A DNA stretch of 64,000 nucleotides from JAXLYX01 sp046351215 (GTDB lineage Bacteria > Myxococcota_A > Polyangia > Polyangiales > Houyiibacteriaceae): contig JAXLYX010000020.1 in assembly GCA_046351215.1 (NCBI GenBank), positions 1 through 64,000 on the forward strand, in the 5' to 3' direction. The notes beneath the pieces were generated by a model. The model searched no databases. It was not told where the DNA came from and saw only the letters and a program-made list of their open reading frames with translations. The translations under genes and the position numbers were made by a program. Each line of letters starts with the position of its first letter. Within the stretch, counting starts at the first letter, position 1. Below are positions 1 through 8,382 of this stretch, in pieces.

Positions 1-7
1 ACGACGA

Positions 8-36
8 AGCCCCGGGACCTCGCGGTCGCCGGGGCT
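8..36. terminator. GC-rich hairpin, probable terminator
   Basis: An 8-bp stem (AGCCCCGG at 8-15 with CCGGGGCT at 29-36) continues inward as GACC/GGTC (16-19, 24-27) around a TCGC loop, with one bulged G. It lies just beyond the stop of the minus-strand acyl-CoA ligase. There is no strong T-run on either side, so the direction of action is inferred from position. Confidence 0.55.
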
Positions 37-67
37 CTTCGTTTCCGCGGGGACGGCGCCCCTCGGC

Positions 68-1873
68 TCACTTCGCCTGGTAGAGCGCCAGGAGCTGATC
101 GCCGTAGTGCTTCATGACCTCGCGGCGCTTCACCTTCAGCGAGGGGGTGAGCATGCCGTTGTCGGTCGTGAAGTCGGTCGCGCCGACGACGAACCGCTTC
201 ACCTTCTCGTACTGCTTGAACTCGCCCGACTGCTTCTCGATCTCGTCGGTGAGGAGCAGCCGCACGCGCTCGTTCTCGCAGAGCGTCTTGAGGTCGCCGG
301 TGATCCCCTGCTCCGTCGCCCACTGCTTGAGGGCCTCGAAGTCGGGGATGATGAGCGCGACGTTGAACTCCTGGTTGTCGCCGTAGACCATGGCGCTCGA
401 GACGAAGGGGGAGAGCTTGAGCTCCTCCTCGAGCGGGGTCGGCACCACGTACTTGCCGTTGAGGAGCTTGTACTGCTCCTTGATGCGGCCCGTGATGTAG
501 AGGAAGCCCTCGCCGTCGAAGTGGCCCATGTCGCCGGTGCGGAAGCCGCGCTCGCCGTTCTTCTCGAGGAAGACCTTGGCGTTCTCCTGCGGCAGTCCGT
601 AGTAGCCCTGCATGACGTTGTGACCGTAGACGATGATCTCGCCGTTCTTCGGATCGCCCGTGACGACGGTGTCGATCTCGACGCGGACGCCGGGGATCAC
701 CTTGCCCACCGAGCCGATCTTGCGCGCGCCGGGGTAGTTCGCCGTCACGATCGGCGAGGTCTCGGACAGACCGTAGCCCTCGAAGACGAGGATGCCGAGG
801 TTGTCGATGAACTCGGCCACGTGCTTCGACAGCGCGGCGCCTCCGCTGATGGCGTAGCGGAGGTTGCCGCCGAAGCGCTCGCGGACCTTCGAGAAGACGA
901 CCTTGTCGAACATCCGGTGCTTGAAGTCGGCGAAGCCGCTGTGCTCCTTGCGAGCCGCGAGGTTCTTCCGGTAGTCGGCGTTGCGGAGGCCGGCGTCGAA
1001 GAGCTTCTTCTTCAGGCCGCCTTCCTGGTCCATCTTGCGGTGGAGGCCGTCGTAGATCTTGTTGAAGACGCGGGGGACCGCGACGAGCACCGTCGGCTTC
1101 ACCTCGGCGAGGTTGTCGATGAGCTTGTCGACCGCCTCGGCGATGCCGAGCGAGGCGCCGAGCGAGAGCAGGCCGTGGAGCTCGATCGTCTGCCCGAAGA
1201 CGTGCGCCCACGGGAGGAAACAGAGCGAGCGATCGTCGGCGGAGAGCGGGAAGAACTCGTGGATGGCGCTCACGTTGAACGCGAGGTTCGCGTGGGTGAG
1301 CATCACGCCCTTCGGGTTGCCGGTCGTCCCCGACGTGTAGATGAAGGTCGCGACGTCGTCGGTCGAAGGCGTGTCGATGTCGACCGCCTTCTTCGCGCCT
1401 TCCTCGATCAGGTTGGCGTACGAGAGCATGCCCGCGTCCGTCGGGCCCTCGATGACGACGAGTTGCTTCAGGTCCGGCAGCTCCGAGAGGAACGCCTGGA
1501 TGCGCTTCGCGGTGACCTGGCCGGGGACGAAGAGGACCTTCGCGCCCGAGTCGCGGAGGATGTACTTCCAGTCCGACTCGGACTGGGCCTCGTACATCGC
1601 GGTGAAGATGCCGCGCAGACCGTAGGTCGCGTACGCCGCCACCGCCCACTCGGGACGGTTGTTGGAGATGATCGCGACGCGATCGCCCGCCTTCACGTCG
1701 AGCCCCGAGAGCGAGCTCCGCATGGCGTCCACCTGACGCCCGAACTCCGCGTAGTCCATCCACTTCCAGGCGCCAGCCTGCTTCGTGGCGAAGAGCGGCC
1801 GTTCGGCGAAGTTCTTCTGCGCGTTCAGGTAGATCTCGATCAGCGTCTTGAACTTGGGATCGAAGCTCGACAT
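68..1873 (-). CDS. fadD: Long-chain acyl-CoA synthetase (AMP-forming)
   Basis: 601 aa, the usual length of bacterial AMP-dependent long-chain acyl-CoA ligases, which adenylate a fatty acid and transfer it to CoA. The AMP-binding P-loop motif YTSGTTGNPKG lies near residues 179-189, followed by a GYGLSETSP motif and a late FRTGD motif, and the C-terminal half ends in the small mobile domain. No signal peptide or membrane segment is seen. The ATG is preceded by GGGAGGAC on the coding strand, a good ribosome binding site. It diverges from ftsH across a 267-bp gap. The family is clear; chain-length specificity cannot be read from sequence, so the symbol is used in the general sense. Confidence 0.88.
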   Translation of the reverse strand: MSSFDPKFKTLIEIYLNAQKNFAERPLFATKQAGAWKWMDYAEFGRQVDAMRSSLSGLDVKAGDRVAIISNNRPEWAVAAYATYGLRGIFTAMYEAQSESDWKYILRDSGAKVLFVPGQVTAKRIQAFLSELPDLKQLVVIEGPTDAGMLSYANLIEEGAKKAVDIDTPSTDDVATFIYTSGTTGNPKGVMLTHANLAFNVSAIHEFFPLSADDRSLCFLPWAHVFGQTIELHGLLSLGASLGIAEAVDKLIDNLAEVKPTVLVAVPRVFNKIYDGLHRKMDQEGGLKKKLFDAGLRNADYRKNLAARKEHSGFADFKHRMFDKVVFSKVRERFGGNLRYAISGGAALSKHVAEFIDNLGILVFEGYGLSETSPIVTANYPGARKIGSVGKVIPGVRVEIDTVVTGDPKNGEIIVYGHNVMQGYYGLPQENAKVFLEKNGERGFRTGDMGHFDGEGFLYITGRIKEQYKLLNGKYVVPTPLEEELKLSPFVSSAMVYGDNQEFNVALIIPDFEALKQWATEQGITGDLKTLCENERVRLLLTDEIEKQSGEFKQYEKVKRFVVGATDFTTDNGMLTPSLKVKRREVMKHYGDQLLALYQAK

Positions 1874-2140
1874 GTCCTCCCCAACCGGATGGCGCTCGGG
1901 CCTGCTCGACCGTACCAGCCCCGTTCCCTGAGGGGGAAGGCTGGGTGGACGGACCCGGAGGCGATGTACGGCCGAAAGCCGCGTTTGTCACGCCGTGAAA
2001 GGTCCGGAGGGGAGCCGCGCGGGCGCGTCGGTGGGCTGCCCCACACGAGGCCGAGCCCGCCGACGCGCCGAGGCGGGGGAGCGGAAAGGACGCCGCTCGG
2101 ATGCGCCGGCCCCCATCCGGTGCATCCTAGAGGCCCACGC
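1874..2140. other. Divergent intergenic region acyl-CoA ligase / ftsH
   Basis: 267 bp that should hold the promoters of both flanking genes. A compact palindrome TCACGCCGTGA lies at about 1988-1998, and the long hairpin listed separately lies at 2022-2069. I could not pick a confident -35/-10 pair. Open frames crossing the region are out-of-frame shadows. Confidence 0.6.
2022..2069 (+). promoter_or_regulatory. Long hairpin in the ftsH 5' region
   Basis: A 16-nt arm (2022-2037) pairs with 2054-2069 with fifteen Watson-Crick pairs and one G.U wobble, enclosing a 16-nt loop. It ends 71 nt before the ftsH ATG. It could be a leader-RNA structure or a terminator for transcription entering from upstream; no T-run follows. 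Confidence 0.5.
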
Positions 2141-3970
2141 ATGGCCGATCCCGATCGCCCCCTTCCGAGCCCGACCCGGGTCCACCTGGTCTACCTGCTG
2201 ATCGCCCTCCTCGGGGTGGCGCTGCTCCGCGACCTGCTCGTGCAGTACTCCGAGACGGAGACCATCCCCTACAGCGAGTTCCAACAGCTCCTCGGCCAGG
2301 GGAAGATCGAGCAGCTCGTCATCGCCGAGGAGACCATCGAGGGGACGTACAAGACGCCCCACCACGGCAAGCGGGCCTTCGTGACCCGGCGGGTCGATCC
2401 GCTCCTCGCCCACGATCTCGCCCCGTCCGGGGTCCGGTTCGCGGCCCGGAAGGAGAGCCGCTTCCTGCCGACGCTCCTCGCCTGGGTCCTGCCCGTCCTG
2501 CCCTTCGTCGTGCTCTGGTGGTTCCTGATGCGCCGGATGTCCCAGGGAGGCCCCGGCGGAGGCCTGGTCTCGATCGGGAAGAGCAAGGCGAAGGTCTACG
2601 TCGAGCACGACACGAAGGTGACGTTCGCGGACGTCGCCGGCGTCGACGAGGCGAAGGCCGAGCTCGCCGAGGTCGTCTCGTTCCTCAAGGATCCGAAGTC
2701 CTCGGGGAGGCTCGGTGCGCGCCTGCCGAAGGGCGTGCTCCTGGTCGGTCCCCCGGGCACGGGCAAGACGCTGCTCGCGCGGGCGGTCGCCGGCGAGGCC
2801 GGGGTCCCCTTCTTCTCGATCAGCGGCTCGGAATTCGTCGAGATGTTCGTCGGCGTCGGCGCCGCGCGCGTCCGGGATCTCTTCGAGCAGGCGCGGTCGA
2901 AGGCCCCGTGCATCGTCTTCATCGACGAGCTCGACGCCCTCGGGCGGTCCCGCAACGCGAACCCGATGACGAGCCACGACGAGAAGGAGCAGACGCTGAA
3001 CCAGCTCCTCGTCGAGATGGACGGCTTCGACGCGCAGAGCGGGATCATCCTGCTCGGCGCGACGAACCGCCCCGAGATCCTCGATCCCGCCCTGCTCCGG
3101 GCCGGCCGCTTCGACCGCCAGGTGCTGGTCGATCGACCCGACCGCAAGGGGCGCGTGGACATCCTCCGCGTCCACGTGCGGAAGGTCCGGCTCGCGGACG
3201 ACGTCACGCTCGAGGACGTCGCCGCGCTGACTCCGGGCTTCACGGGCGCGGACCTCGCGAACCTCGTGAACGAGGCCGCCCTCGCCGCGACGCGCCGGGG
3301 TGCGGAGGCGATCGCGGGCCAGGACTTCACGGCGGCGATCGAGCGCATCGTCGCGGGGCTCGAGCGGAAGAACCGCCTCCTGAACCAGAAGGAACGCGAG
3401 ATCGTCGCGCACCACGAGATGGGCCACGCCCTCGTCGCGGCCTCGATCCGGGGCACGGATCCCGTCCACAAGGTCTCGATCATCCCGCGCGGGATCGGCG
3501 CGCTCGGCTACACGATCCAGCGACCGACCGAGGACCGGTACCTGATGACGCGCGAGGAGCTCGAGAACAAGCTCGCCGTGCTCCTCGGCGGCCGGGCGGC
3601 CGAGCACCTGATCTTCGGCCACCTGTCGACCGGCGCGGCCGACGACCTCGCGCGCGCCACCGACATCGCGCGGAGCATGGTCACCCGGTACGGCATGGTC
3701 CCCGAGCTCGGCAACGTGGCCTACGACAGCGAGCCCTCGACCTTCCTCGGAGGCGCACCGATGCCCGCCGCGATGACCCGCATGTACAGCGAGTCGACGG
3801 CCCACGAGATCGACGGCGCCGTGCGGACCATCGTGGACGGAGCGTTCACGCGCGCCCGGTCGATCCTCGAGCACCATCGCGCGGTGCTCGAGGAGGCCGC
3901 GCGCAAGCTCCTCGAGGTCGAGACGCTCGACGAGGGCGCGCTCGCTCCCTACTTCACGAAGATGCGCTGA
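2141..3970 (+). CDS. ftsH: ATP-dependent zinc metalloprotease FtsH
   Basis: 609 aa membrane-anchored AAA+ protease that degrades misfolded membrane proteins and short-lived regulators. Two transmembrane segments (about residues 14-33 and 110-130) flank a short periplasmic domain. Walker A GPPGTGKT is at 203-210, Walker B IDELD near 261-265, then the second region of homology. The zinc motif is HEMGH at 425-429, where many FtsH proteins have HEAGH. The frame runs far upstream of 2141, but the protein similarity begins exactly at this ATG and the extension is low-complexity shadow, so the start is firm. It converges on a lipoprotein gene with the two stops only 3 bp apart. Confidence 0.95.
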   Translation: MADPDRPLPSPTRVHLVYLLIALLGVALLRDLLVQYSETETIPYSEFQQLLGQGKIEQLVIAEETIEGTYKTPHHGKRAFVTRRVDPLLAHDLAPSGVRFAARKESRFLPTLLAWVLPVLPFVVLWWFLMRRMSQGGPGGGLVSIGKSKAKVYVEHDTKVTFADVAGVDEAKAELAEVVSFLKDPKSSGRLGARLPKGVLLVGPPGTGKTLLARAVAGEAGVPFFSISGSEFVEMFVGVGAARVRDLFEQARSKAPCIVFIDELDALGRSRNANPMTSHDEKEQTLNQLLVEMDGFDAQSGIILLGATNRPEILDPALLRAGRFDRQVLVDRPDRKGRVDILRVHVRKVRLADDVTLEDVAALTPGFTGADLANLVNEAALAATRRGAEAIAGQDFTAAIERIVAGLERKNRLLNQKEREIVAHHEMGHALVAASIRGTDPVHKVSIIPRGIGALGYTIQRPTEDRYLMTREELENKLAVLLGGRAAEHLIFGHLSTGAADDLARATDIARSMVTRYGMVPELGNVAYDSEPSTFLGGAPMPAAMTRMYSESTAHEIDGAVRTIVDGAFTRARSILEHHRAVLEEAARKLLEVETLDEGALAPYFTKMR

Positions 3971-3979
3971 GGCTCAGCG
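3965..3979. terminator. Shared stop-anchored palindrome (ftsH / lipoprotein)
   Basis: CGCTGAG and CTCAGCG form perfect 7-bp arms around a single G. The TGA of ftsH (3968-3970) and the TGA of the opposing gene (TCA at 3974-3976) sit at symmetric positions in the arms. With one central base it cannot form a normal loop without losing inner pairs. Confidence 0.5.
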
Positions 3980-4462
3980 GCGCGGCTCGGGGAGGCGGAG
4001 GATGGGCCCGCCGTGGATCGGCGGCGGCGCCTCCCGGATCGCGGGGAGCGGGCTGCCGGCGTCGACCAGCCAGAAGCTCGGGCGCGGCGCGTTCACCTCG
4101 GTCTTCGCGTAGAGGCTTCCCTCGCCACGGATCTCGATCCGGTACCGGCCGGGCTCGGGCAGGAGGAGGGGGTTCTCGAGGTAGCGCTTGCCCTCGGCGA
4201 GGACGAGGGAGCGGGTCCCGATCACTCCGGCCCTCGGACCCGTGAGCAGGACGACCCGGATCTCGGCGTCGCGCTCGGGGAGGCCGAAGCCCGTGACCTT
4301 CACGACGTAGGGGCTGCCCACGCGCACCTCGGTCGTCTGGCCCTCGCAGCGCCCCTGGGCTCCGAGGGAGCGACACACGCTCACCGTCGGCCGCGAGCAG
4401 GACGCCGCGACCAGCGCGAGGGGCACGAGGGCGAGGAGGTGCGCGAGGTGGGACCGTGACAC
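3974..4462 (-). CDS. Predicted lipoprotein of unknown function
   Basis: 162 aa from the GTG at 4462. The frame extends to 4600 but would run over the speA ribosome binding site and start, and only the GTG at 4462 (or another at 4471) gives a normal type II signal peptide, with the hydrophobic run LLALVPLALVAAS before Cys22. The mature part looks like one beta-rich domain (repeated VKVTGFG, YRIEIRGEG-like strands) and ends in a Pro-rich tail. It carries no motif I recognise. It diverges from speA. The function is unknown; export to the periplasmic face of a membrane is the only supported statement. Confidence 0.65.
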   Translation of the reverse strand: MSRSHLAHLLALVPLALVAASCSRPTVSVCRSLGAQGRCEGQTTEVRVGSPYVVKVTGFGLPERDAEIRVVLLTGPRAGVIGTRSLVLAEGKRYLENPLLLPEPGRYRIEIRGEGSLYAKTEVNAPRPSFWLVDAGSPLPAIREAPPPIHGGPILRLPEPRR

Positions 4463-4565
4463 GGGCGTCACATCGCCCGGAACGGCAATCCCGTCAAGTC
4501 CGGGACCCCAGGCCCCCCCGGGTATGCTACTTCTTCGCGCCCGGAAGCACGGAGGCACGAGCGAG

Positions 4566-6476
4566 ATGTCGCACGACGAGGAGCCCTGGTCGATCGCCAA
4601 GAGCGCCGAGCGCTATCAGATCAACGGCTGGGGCGAGCCGTACTTCCGCATCAACGAAGCGGGACGCGTCGAGGTCCGTCCCGACCCCGAGCAGGATCGC
4701 GGCATCGACCTCTACGAGCTCGTGCTGCAGCTGAACGCGCGCGGCCTCGAGATGCCGATGCTGATCCGGTTCCCGAACATCCTGAAGGACCGCATCCGGC
4801 TCATCAACCAGTGCTTCCAGCGCGCGGTCCAGGAGTACAGCTACCAATCGCCGTACCGTGGCGTCTTCCCGATCAAGGTGAACCAGCAGCGTCACCTCGT
4901 GGAGGAAGTGGTCGAGTGCGGGCGCGAGTGGAAGTTCGGCCTCGAAGCCGGCTCGAAGCCCGAGCTCCTCATCGCCCTGGCCGCGATGGACGACGAGGAC
5001 GGCTTCATCATCTGCAACGGCTACAAGGACCTCGCGTACATGGAGACCGCGCTGGTCGCCCAGCGCTTCGACAACACCGTCGTGGTCGTCCTCGAGCGCA
5101 TCGAGGAGCTCGAGATCATGTTCCGCGCGTCGGAGAAGCTCGGCATCAAGCCGATCCTCGGCGTGCGCGCGAAGCTCTCGTCGAAGGGCGTGGGCCCCTG
5201 GGCCGACTCCGCCGGCGACCGGGCGAAGTTCGGCCTCACGACCTCGGAGATCGTGCAGGTCGTCGACGAGCTGCAGAAGCGCAACATGCTCGACAGCCTG
5301 CGCCTCCTGCACTTCCACCTCGGGAGCCAGCTCTCGAGCATCGTCCCCGTGAAGAACGCCATGCGCGAGGCCGCGCAGCTCTACTGCGAGCTCGTGAAGA
5401 TGGGCTGCCGCATGGGCTTCCTCGACGTCGGCGGCGGCCTCGCGGTCGACTACGACGGCAGCAAGACCGACTTCCGCGCCTCGATGAACTACGCGGTGCA
5501 GGAGTACGCCTACGACGTCGTGGCCAGCATCGGCGAGGCCTGCGATCGGGCCGGGGTCGCGCATCCGACGATCGTCAGCGAGTCGGGCCGCGCCGTCGCC
5601 GCCTACCAGAGCGTGTTGGTCTTCGACGCGGTCGGCGTCGACCGCATCGGTTTCGGCGAGGTCGTGCCCGCCGGCGAGAACGAGCACCGGATCGTCAAGG
5701 GCATCTACGAGACCTACAAGGGCATCTCCCCGAAGAACCTGCAGGAGGCCTACCACGACGCCCAGCAGAACCTCGAGGAGAGCCGCAGCCTCTTCAAGTT
5801 CGGCTACCTCTCGCTCCGCGAGCTCGCGCGCGCCGAGAAGCTCTACTGGCAGTGCTGCGAGAAGATCCACCGGCTGATGCAGCGGGTCCCCCGCGTGCCC
5901 GAGGAGCTCCAGAACCTCAACGAGCAGCTCGGCAGCATCTACTACTGCAACTTCTCGCTCTTCCAGTCGGCACCCGACATCTGGGCGATGGATCAGCTCT
6001 TCCCGTTCATGCCGATCCACCGGCTCGACGAGGAGCCGAACGTGAAGGCCCGCCTCGCCGACCTCACCTGCGACAGCGACGGTGTCGTCGAGAATTTCAT
6101 CGACGTCGACGAGGTGCAGAAGGCCATCGACCTGCACCCGATCCGCACGGGCGAGAGCTACATCCTCGGGATGTTCCTCGGCGGCGCGTACCAGGAGATC
6201 CTGGGCGACCTGCACAACCTCTTCGGCGACACGAACGTCGTCCACGTGCGCCTCGAGGAGTACGGCTACAGCGTGACCAGCGTCATCAAGGGTGACGCGA
6301 TCCACGAGGTGCTGCGGTACCTGCAGTACGATCCGGAGGACATGGTCGAGCGCGTGCGCAAGCAGGCCGAGCGGGCGCTCAACAACGGGCGCATGACGCT
6401 GACGCAGCTGCGGGCCTTCATGCGGCACTACGAGGAGAGCCTGAAGGGCTACACCTACCTCACGGACAGCGAATGA
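4566..6476 (+). CDS. speA: Biosynthetic arginine decarboxylase
   Basis: 636 aa PLP enzyme that converts arginine to agmatine, the first step of the agmatine route to putrescine. The N-terminal alanine-racemase-type barrel contains the FPIKVNQQRH motif with the expected PLP lysine at about residue 104, and the later glycine-rich VGGGLAVDYDG segment that binds the cofactor phosphate. Length matches the SpeA family. The ATG at 4566 is preceded by GGAGG at 4551-4555 with a 10-nt gap; an upstream in-frame ATG at 4524 has no such site. A TATGCT hexamer at 4523-4528 could be the -10 element. The stop overlaps the next start (ATGA), so the two genes are coupled. Confidence 0.95.
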   Translation: MSHDEEPWSIAKSAERYQINGWGEPYFRINEAGRVEVRPDPEQDRGIDLYELVLQLNARGLEMPMLIRFPNILKDRIRLINQCFQRAVQEYSYQSPYRGVFPIKVNQQRHLVEEVVECGREWKFGLEAGSKPELLIALAAMDDEDGFIICNGYKDLAYMETALVAQRFDNTVVVVLERIEELEIMFRASEKLGIKPILGVRAKLSSKGVGPWADSAGDRAKFGLTTSEIVQVVDELQKRNMLDSLRLLHFHLGSQLSSIVPVKNAMREAAQLYCELVKMGCRMGFLDVGGGLAVDYDGSKTDFRASMNYAVQEYAYDVVASIGEACDRAGVAHPTIVSESGRAVAAYQSVLVFDAVGVDRIGFGEVVPAGENEHRIVKGIYETYKGISPKNLQEAYHDAQQNLEESRSLFKFGYLSLRELARAEKLYWQCCEKIHRLMQRVPRVPEELQNLNEQLGSIYYCNFSLFQSAPDIWAMDQLFPFMPIHRLDEEPNVKARLADLTCDSDGVVENFIDVDEVQKAIDLHPIRTGESYILGMFLGGAYQEILGDLHNLFGDTNVVHVRLEEYGYSVTSVIKGDAIHEVLRYLQYDPEDMVERVRKQAERALNNGRMTLTQLRAFMRHYEESLKGYTYLTDSE

Positions 6477-7210
6477 GGTCGACGGGGCGAGGGCGGCGCA
6501 TCCTCGTGGTGACGCCGACGTACAACGAGCGCGAGAACCTCCCGATCTTCGCGCGCGAGGTACGTCGGACGCTGCCGGACGCCGATCTGCTCGTGGTCGA
6601 CGACGCCTCGCCCGACGGAACCGGCGTGCTTGCCGACGAGCTCGCGGCCGCCGATCCGCACGTGAAGGTCCTGCACCGACCGTCGAAGCTCGGCCTCGGC
6701 ACGGCCTACCGCGAGGCCTTCGCGCGCGGGCTCGCGGAGGGCTACGAGGTCTTCTTCGAGATGGACACCGACCTCAGCCACGATCCGGCGTACCTGCCGG
6801 ACTTCCTCGACGCGCTCGACCGGGGCGCCGACGTCGTCGTCGGCTCGCGCAACGTTCCGGGCGGCAGCGTCGAAGGATGGGGGCTCGGCCGCCACCTGCT
6901 CTCGAAGGGCGGAAGCCTCTACAGCCGCGCGGTGCTGGGCCTCGGAGTGCGCGACCTGACCTCCGGGTTCAAGTGCTTCACGCGTCGCGTCCTCGAGGCG
7001 ATCGACCTCGGAGCGGTCCACTCGGAGGGCTACGCCTTCCAGGTCGAGCTCACCTACCGGGCGCTCCGGAAGGGCTTCCGCGTCGCCGAGGTGCCGATCG
7101 TCTTCGTCGATCGGCGCGTCGGCAAGAGCAAGATGTCCCGTCGCGTCTTCGCCGAAGCGGTGGTCACCGTGCCCCGGCTCCGCCTCGAGGCCCTGCGCGG
7201 TCGGCTCTGA
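6473..7210 (+). CDS. Polyprenol-phosphate mannosyltransferase (DPM1-like GT2)
   Basis: 245 aa family 2 glycosyltransferase that should transfer mannose (or another hexose) from a nucleotide sugar to polyprenyl phosphate at the cytoplasmic membrane. Visible motifs are VVTPTYNERENL near the N terminus, VVDDASPDGTG, and EMDTDLSHDP, which holds the metal-binding DxD. There is no C-terminal membrane extension, as in soluble DPM1-type enzymes. Its ATG overlaps the speA stop by 4 nt, so it is translationally coupled to arginine decarboxylase although no metabolic link is obvious. Its stop lies inside the palindrome shared with the next gene. Confidence 0.88.
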   Translation: MRSTGRGRRILVVTPTYNERENLPIFAREVRRTLPDADLLVVDDASPDGTGVLADELAAADPHVKVLHRPSKLGLGTAYREAFARGLAEGYEVFFEMDTDLSHDPAYLPDFLDALDRGADVVVGSRNVPGGSVEGWGLGRHLLSKGGSLYSRAVLGLGVRDLTSGFKCFTRRVLEAIDLGAVHSEGYAFQVELTYRALRKGFRVAEVPIVFVDRRVGKSKMSRRVFAEAVVTVPRLRLEALRGRL

Positions 7211-7220
7211 GGCGCCTCAG
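7207..7220. terminator. Shared stop-anchored palindrome
   Basis: CTGAGGCGCCTCAG is a perfect 14-bp palindrome. Its symmetric TGA (7208-7210) and TCA (7217-7219) are the stop codons of the two convergent genes. The arms are adjacent, so as RNA it would need to open its centre to form a loop. Confidence 0.5.
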
Positions 7221-8332
7221 CGCCCCTCGGGACCGAAGCGGTAGATGAGCTCGGCCGAGAGGTCGAACGACACGACGCGTCCGTCCTTCAGGAACCAGAA
7301 GGTCGGCGCGAGCAGATCGAAGCCGAGCTCGAAGCGGTCCCCGATCGGCACGTTGAAGCCTCCGGCCATGCGGAGCACGACGCAGTTGTTCGGGAGGTAT
7401 CCGAGGCCGAGACGCATCGGGATCGAGACCCCGTCCTGCGAGGTGATGCGGATGCGCCCCTCGAACTGGGCCATCGGCAGGAGGTTGCTCACGCGCTGCG
7501 TGCGCCCCTTCAGGTTCGCGTAGGCGAGCGAGGCCGACACGATGAGGTCCCGCGTGATGCGGTACTCGAACCGGCCGCCGACGAGGCCGTTGCGGAAGTC
7601 GGCGCTCCCGGTGCCGAACGCGACCTCCCCGTAGAGCGCGAGCGCGAGCCGGTGGTACGGGCGCGGCGGCTCCGCGAGCAGGAGCGATGCCGCCGAGGCG
7701 CCGCCGAGCGTCGGCTGGAACGAGCCCCCGCCGAACACCGACGGACCGAAGACCGAGCCCGCGAGGCTGGGCGTGGGCGTGGGCGCCGTGCCCGTCGCAC
7801 GCTCCGCGAGGCGCTCCGCCTCCTCGGGATCCCAGCGGGACGGGGGCGGGAGGACGCGGCGGACCATCGCATCGACGGTCGCGAGGAGATCGTCGGCTCC
7901 CGCCGCGGCGCGCTCCACGAAGGGACCCGTGCCGTCCACGCTGGCCACCGTGAGCTCCACGACGTAGAGCCCCTGCTGTGCCGACACGCGGGCGAAGACG
8001 CCGCGGGCCGCATGCGTCACGTGGGTGACCCGCCAGAGGTCGGCGAGCGAGGGCGGGTACGCCATGCGCACCGCGCGCGCCCCCTCGCCCATCGCGTCCG
8101 CCCCGACGAGGTGGTAGCCCATCGCGCGCACGGTCTCGCGGATCTGGTTCGTCACGTGGGGAGCGACGATCGGATCGATGCCGAGACCCGCCGAGTCCAC
8201 GACGACGCAGGCCAGCACCCGCCGGGTCGGCGACGTGAGTCCCTCGGCCGTCTCGTCCCCCTGGGCCTGGGCGAGCGGAACCGGAAGCAAGAGCAGGCCG
8301 ACGAGCGCGGCGAGCTGCGCGAAGCGCACCAT
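7217..8332 (-). CDS. Exported protein with C-terminal beta-barrel-like region
   Basis: 371 aa. A clear signal peptide (MVRFAQLAALVGLLLLPVP, cleavage near AQAQ) is followed by about 150 residues of alternating strands and helices resembling small periplasmic TolB-type modules, a Pro/Thr linker near residues 180-200, then roughly 170 residues of amphipathic strands (RLALALYGEVAFGTGSADF and similar) that look like an outer-membrane barrel. I do not recognise a specific family. No Shine-Dalgarno is present; a TAGGCT hexamer lies 6 nt before the ATG, suggesting leaderless expression. It is divergent from the next lipoprotein. Confidence 0.7.
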   Translation of the reverse strand: MVRFAQLAALVGLLLLPVPLAQAQGDETAEGLTSPTRRVLACVVVDSAGLGIDPIVAPHVTNQIRETVRAMGYHLVGADAMGEGARAVRMAYPPSLADLWRVTHVTHAARGVFARVSAQQGLYVVELTVASVDGTGPFVERAAAGADDLLATVDAMVRRVLPPPSRWDPEEAERLAERATGTAPTPTPSLAGSVFGPSVFGGGSFQPTLGGASAASLLLAEPPRPYHRLALALYGEVAFGTGSADFRNGLVGGRFEYRITRDLIVSASLAYANLKGRTQRVSNLLPMAQFEGRIRITSQDGVSIPMRLGLGYLPNNCVVLRMAGGFNVPIGDRFELGFDLLAPTFWFLKDGRVVSFDLSAELIYRFGPEGR

Positions 8333-8338
8333 GGTCCG

Positions 8339-8344
8339 AGCCTA
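8339..8344 (-). promoter_or_regulatory. Candidate leaderless -10 element TAGGCT
   Basis: On the minus strand TAGGCT is preceded by TGC (extended -10 type) and followed by 6 nt and the ATG at 8332. The expected transcription start coincides with the start codon. No -35 hexamer is apparent. Confidence 0.5.
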
Positions 8345-8369
8345 GCACCCCACGTGGGGGGATGGCTGC

Positions 8370-8375
8370 TACCCT
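8370..8375 (+). promoter_or_regulatory. Candidate leaderless -10 element TACCCT
   Basis: TACCCT, preceded by TGC, stands 7 nt before the GTG at 8383. It supports that GTG over the upstream ATG at 8362 or the downstream ATG at 8392. Confidence 0.4.
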
Positions 8376-8382
8376 CCTCCCC

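Noticed and set aside
107..2140. 640-codon upstream extension of the ftsH frame
   Set aside because: It is antisense to the acyl-CoA ligase, low-complexity and charged, with no family resemblance. FtsH similarity begins exactly at 2141.
1988..3877. 629-codon frame antisense to ftsH
   Set aside because: Composition is Arg/Asp/Glu/Val shadow typical of the complementary strand of a GC-rich gene; no domain or start signal.
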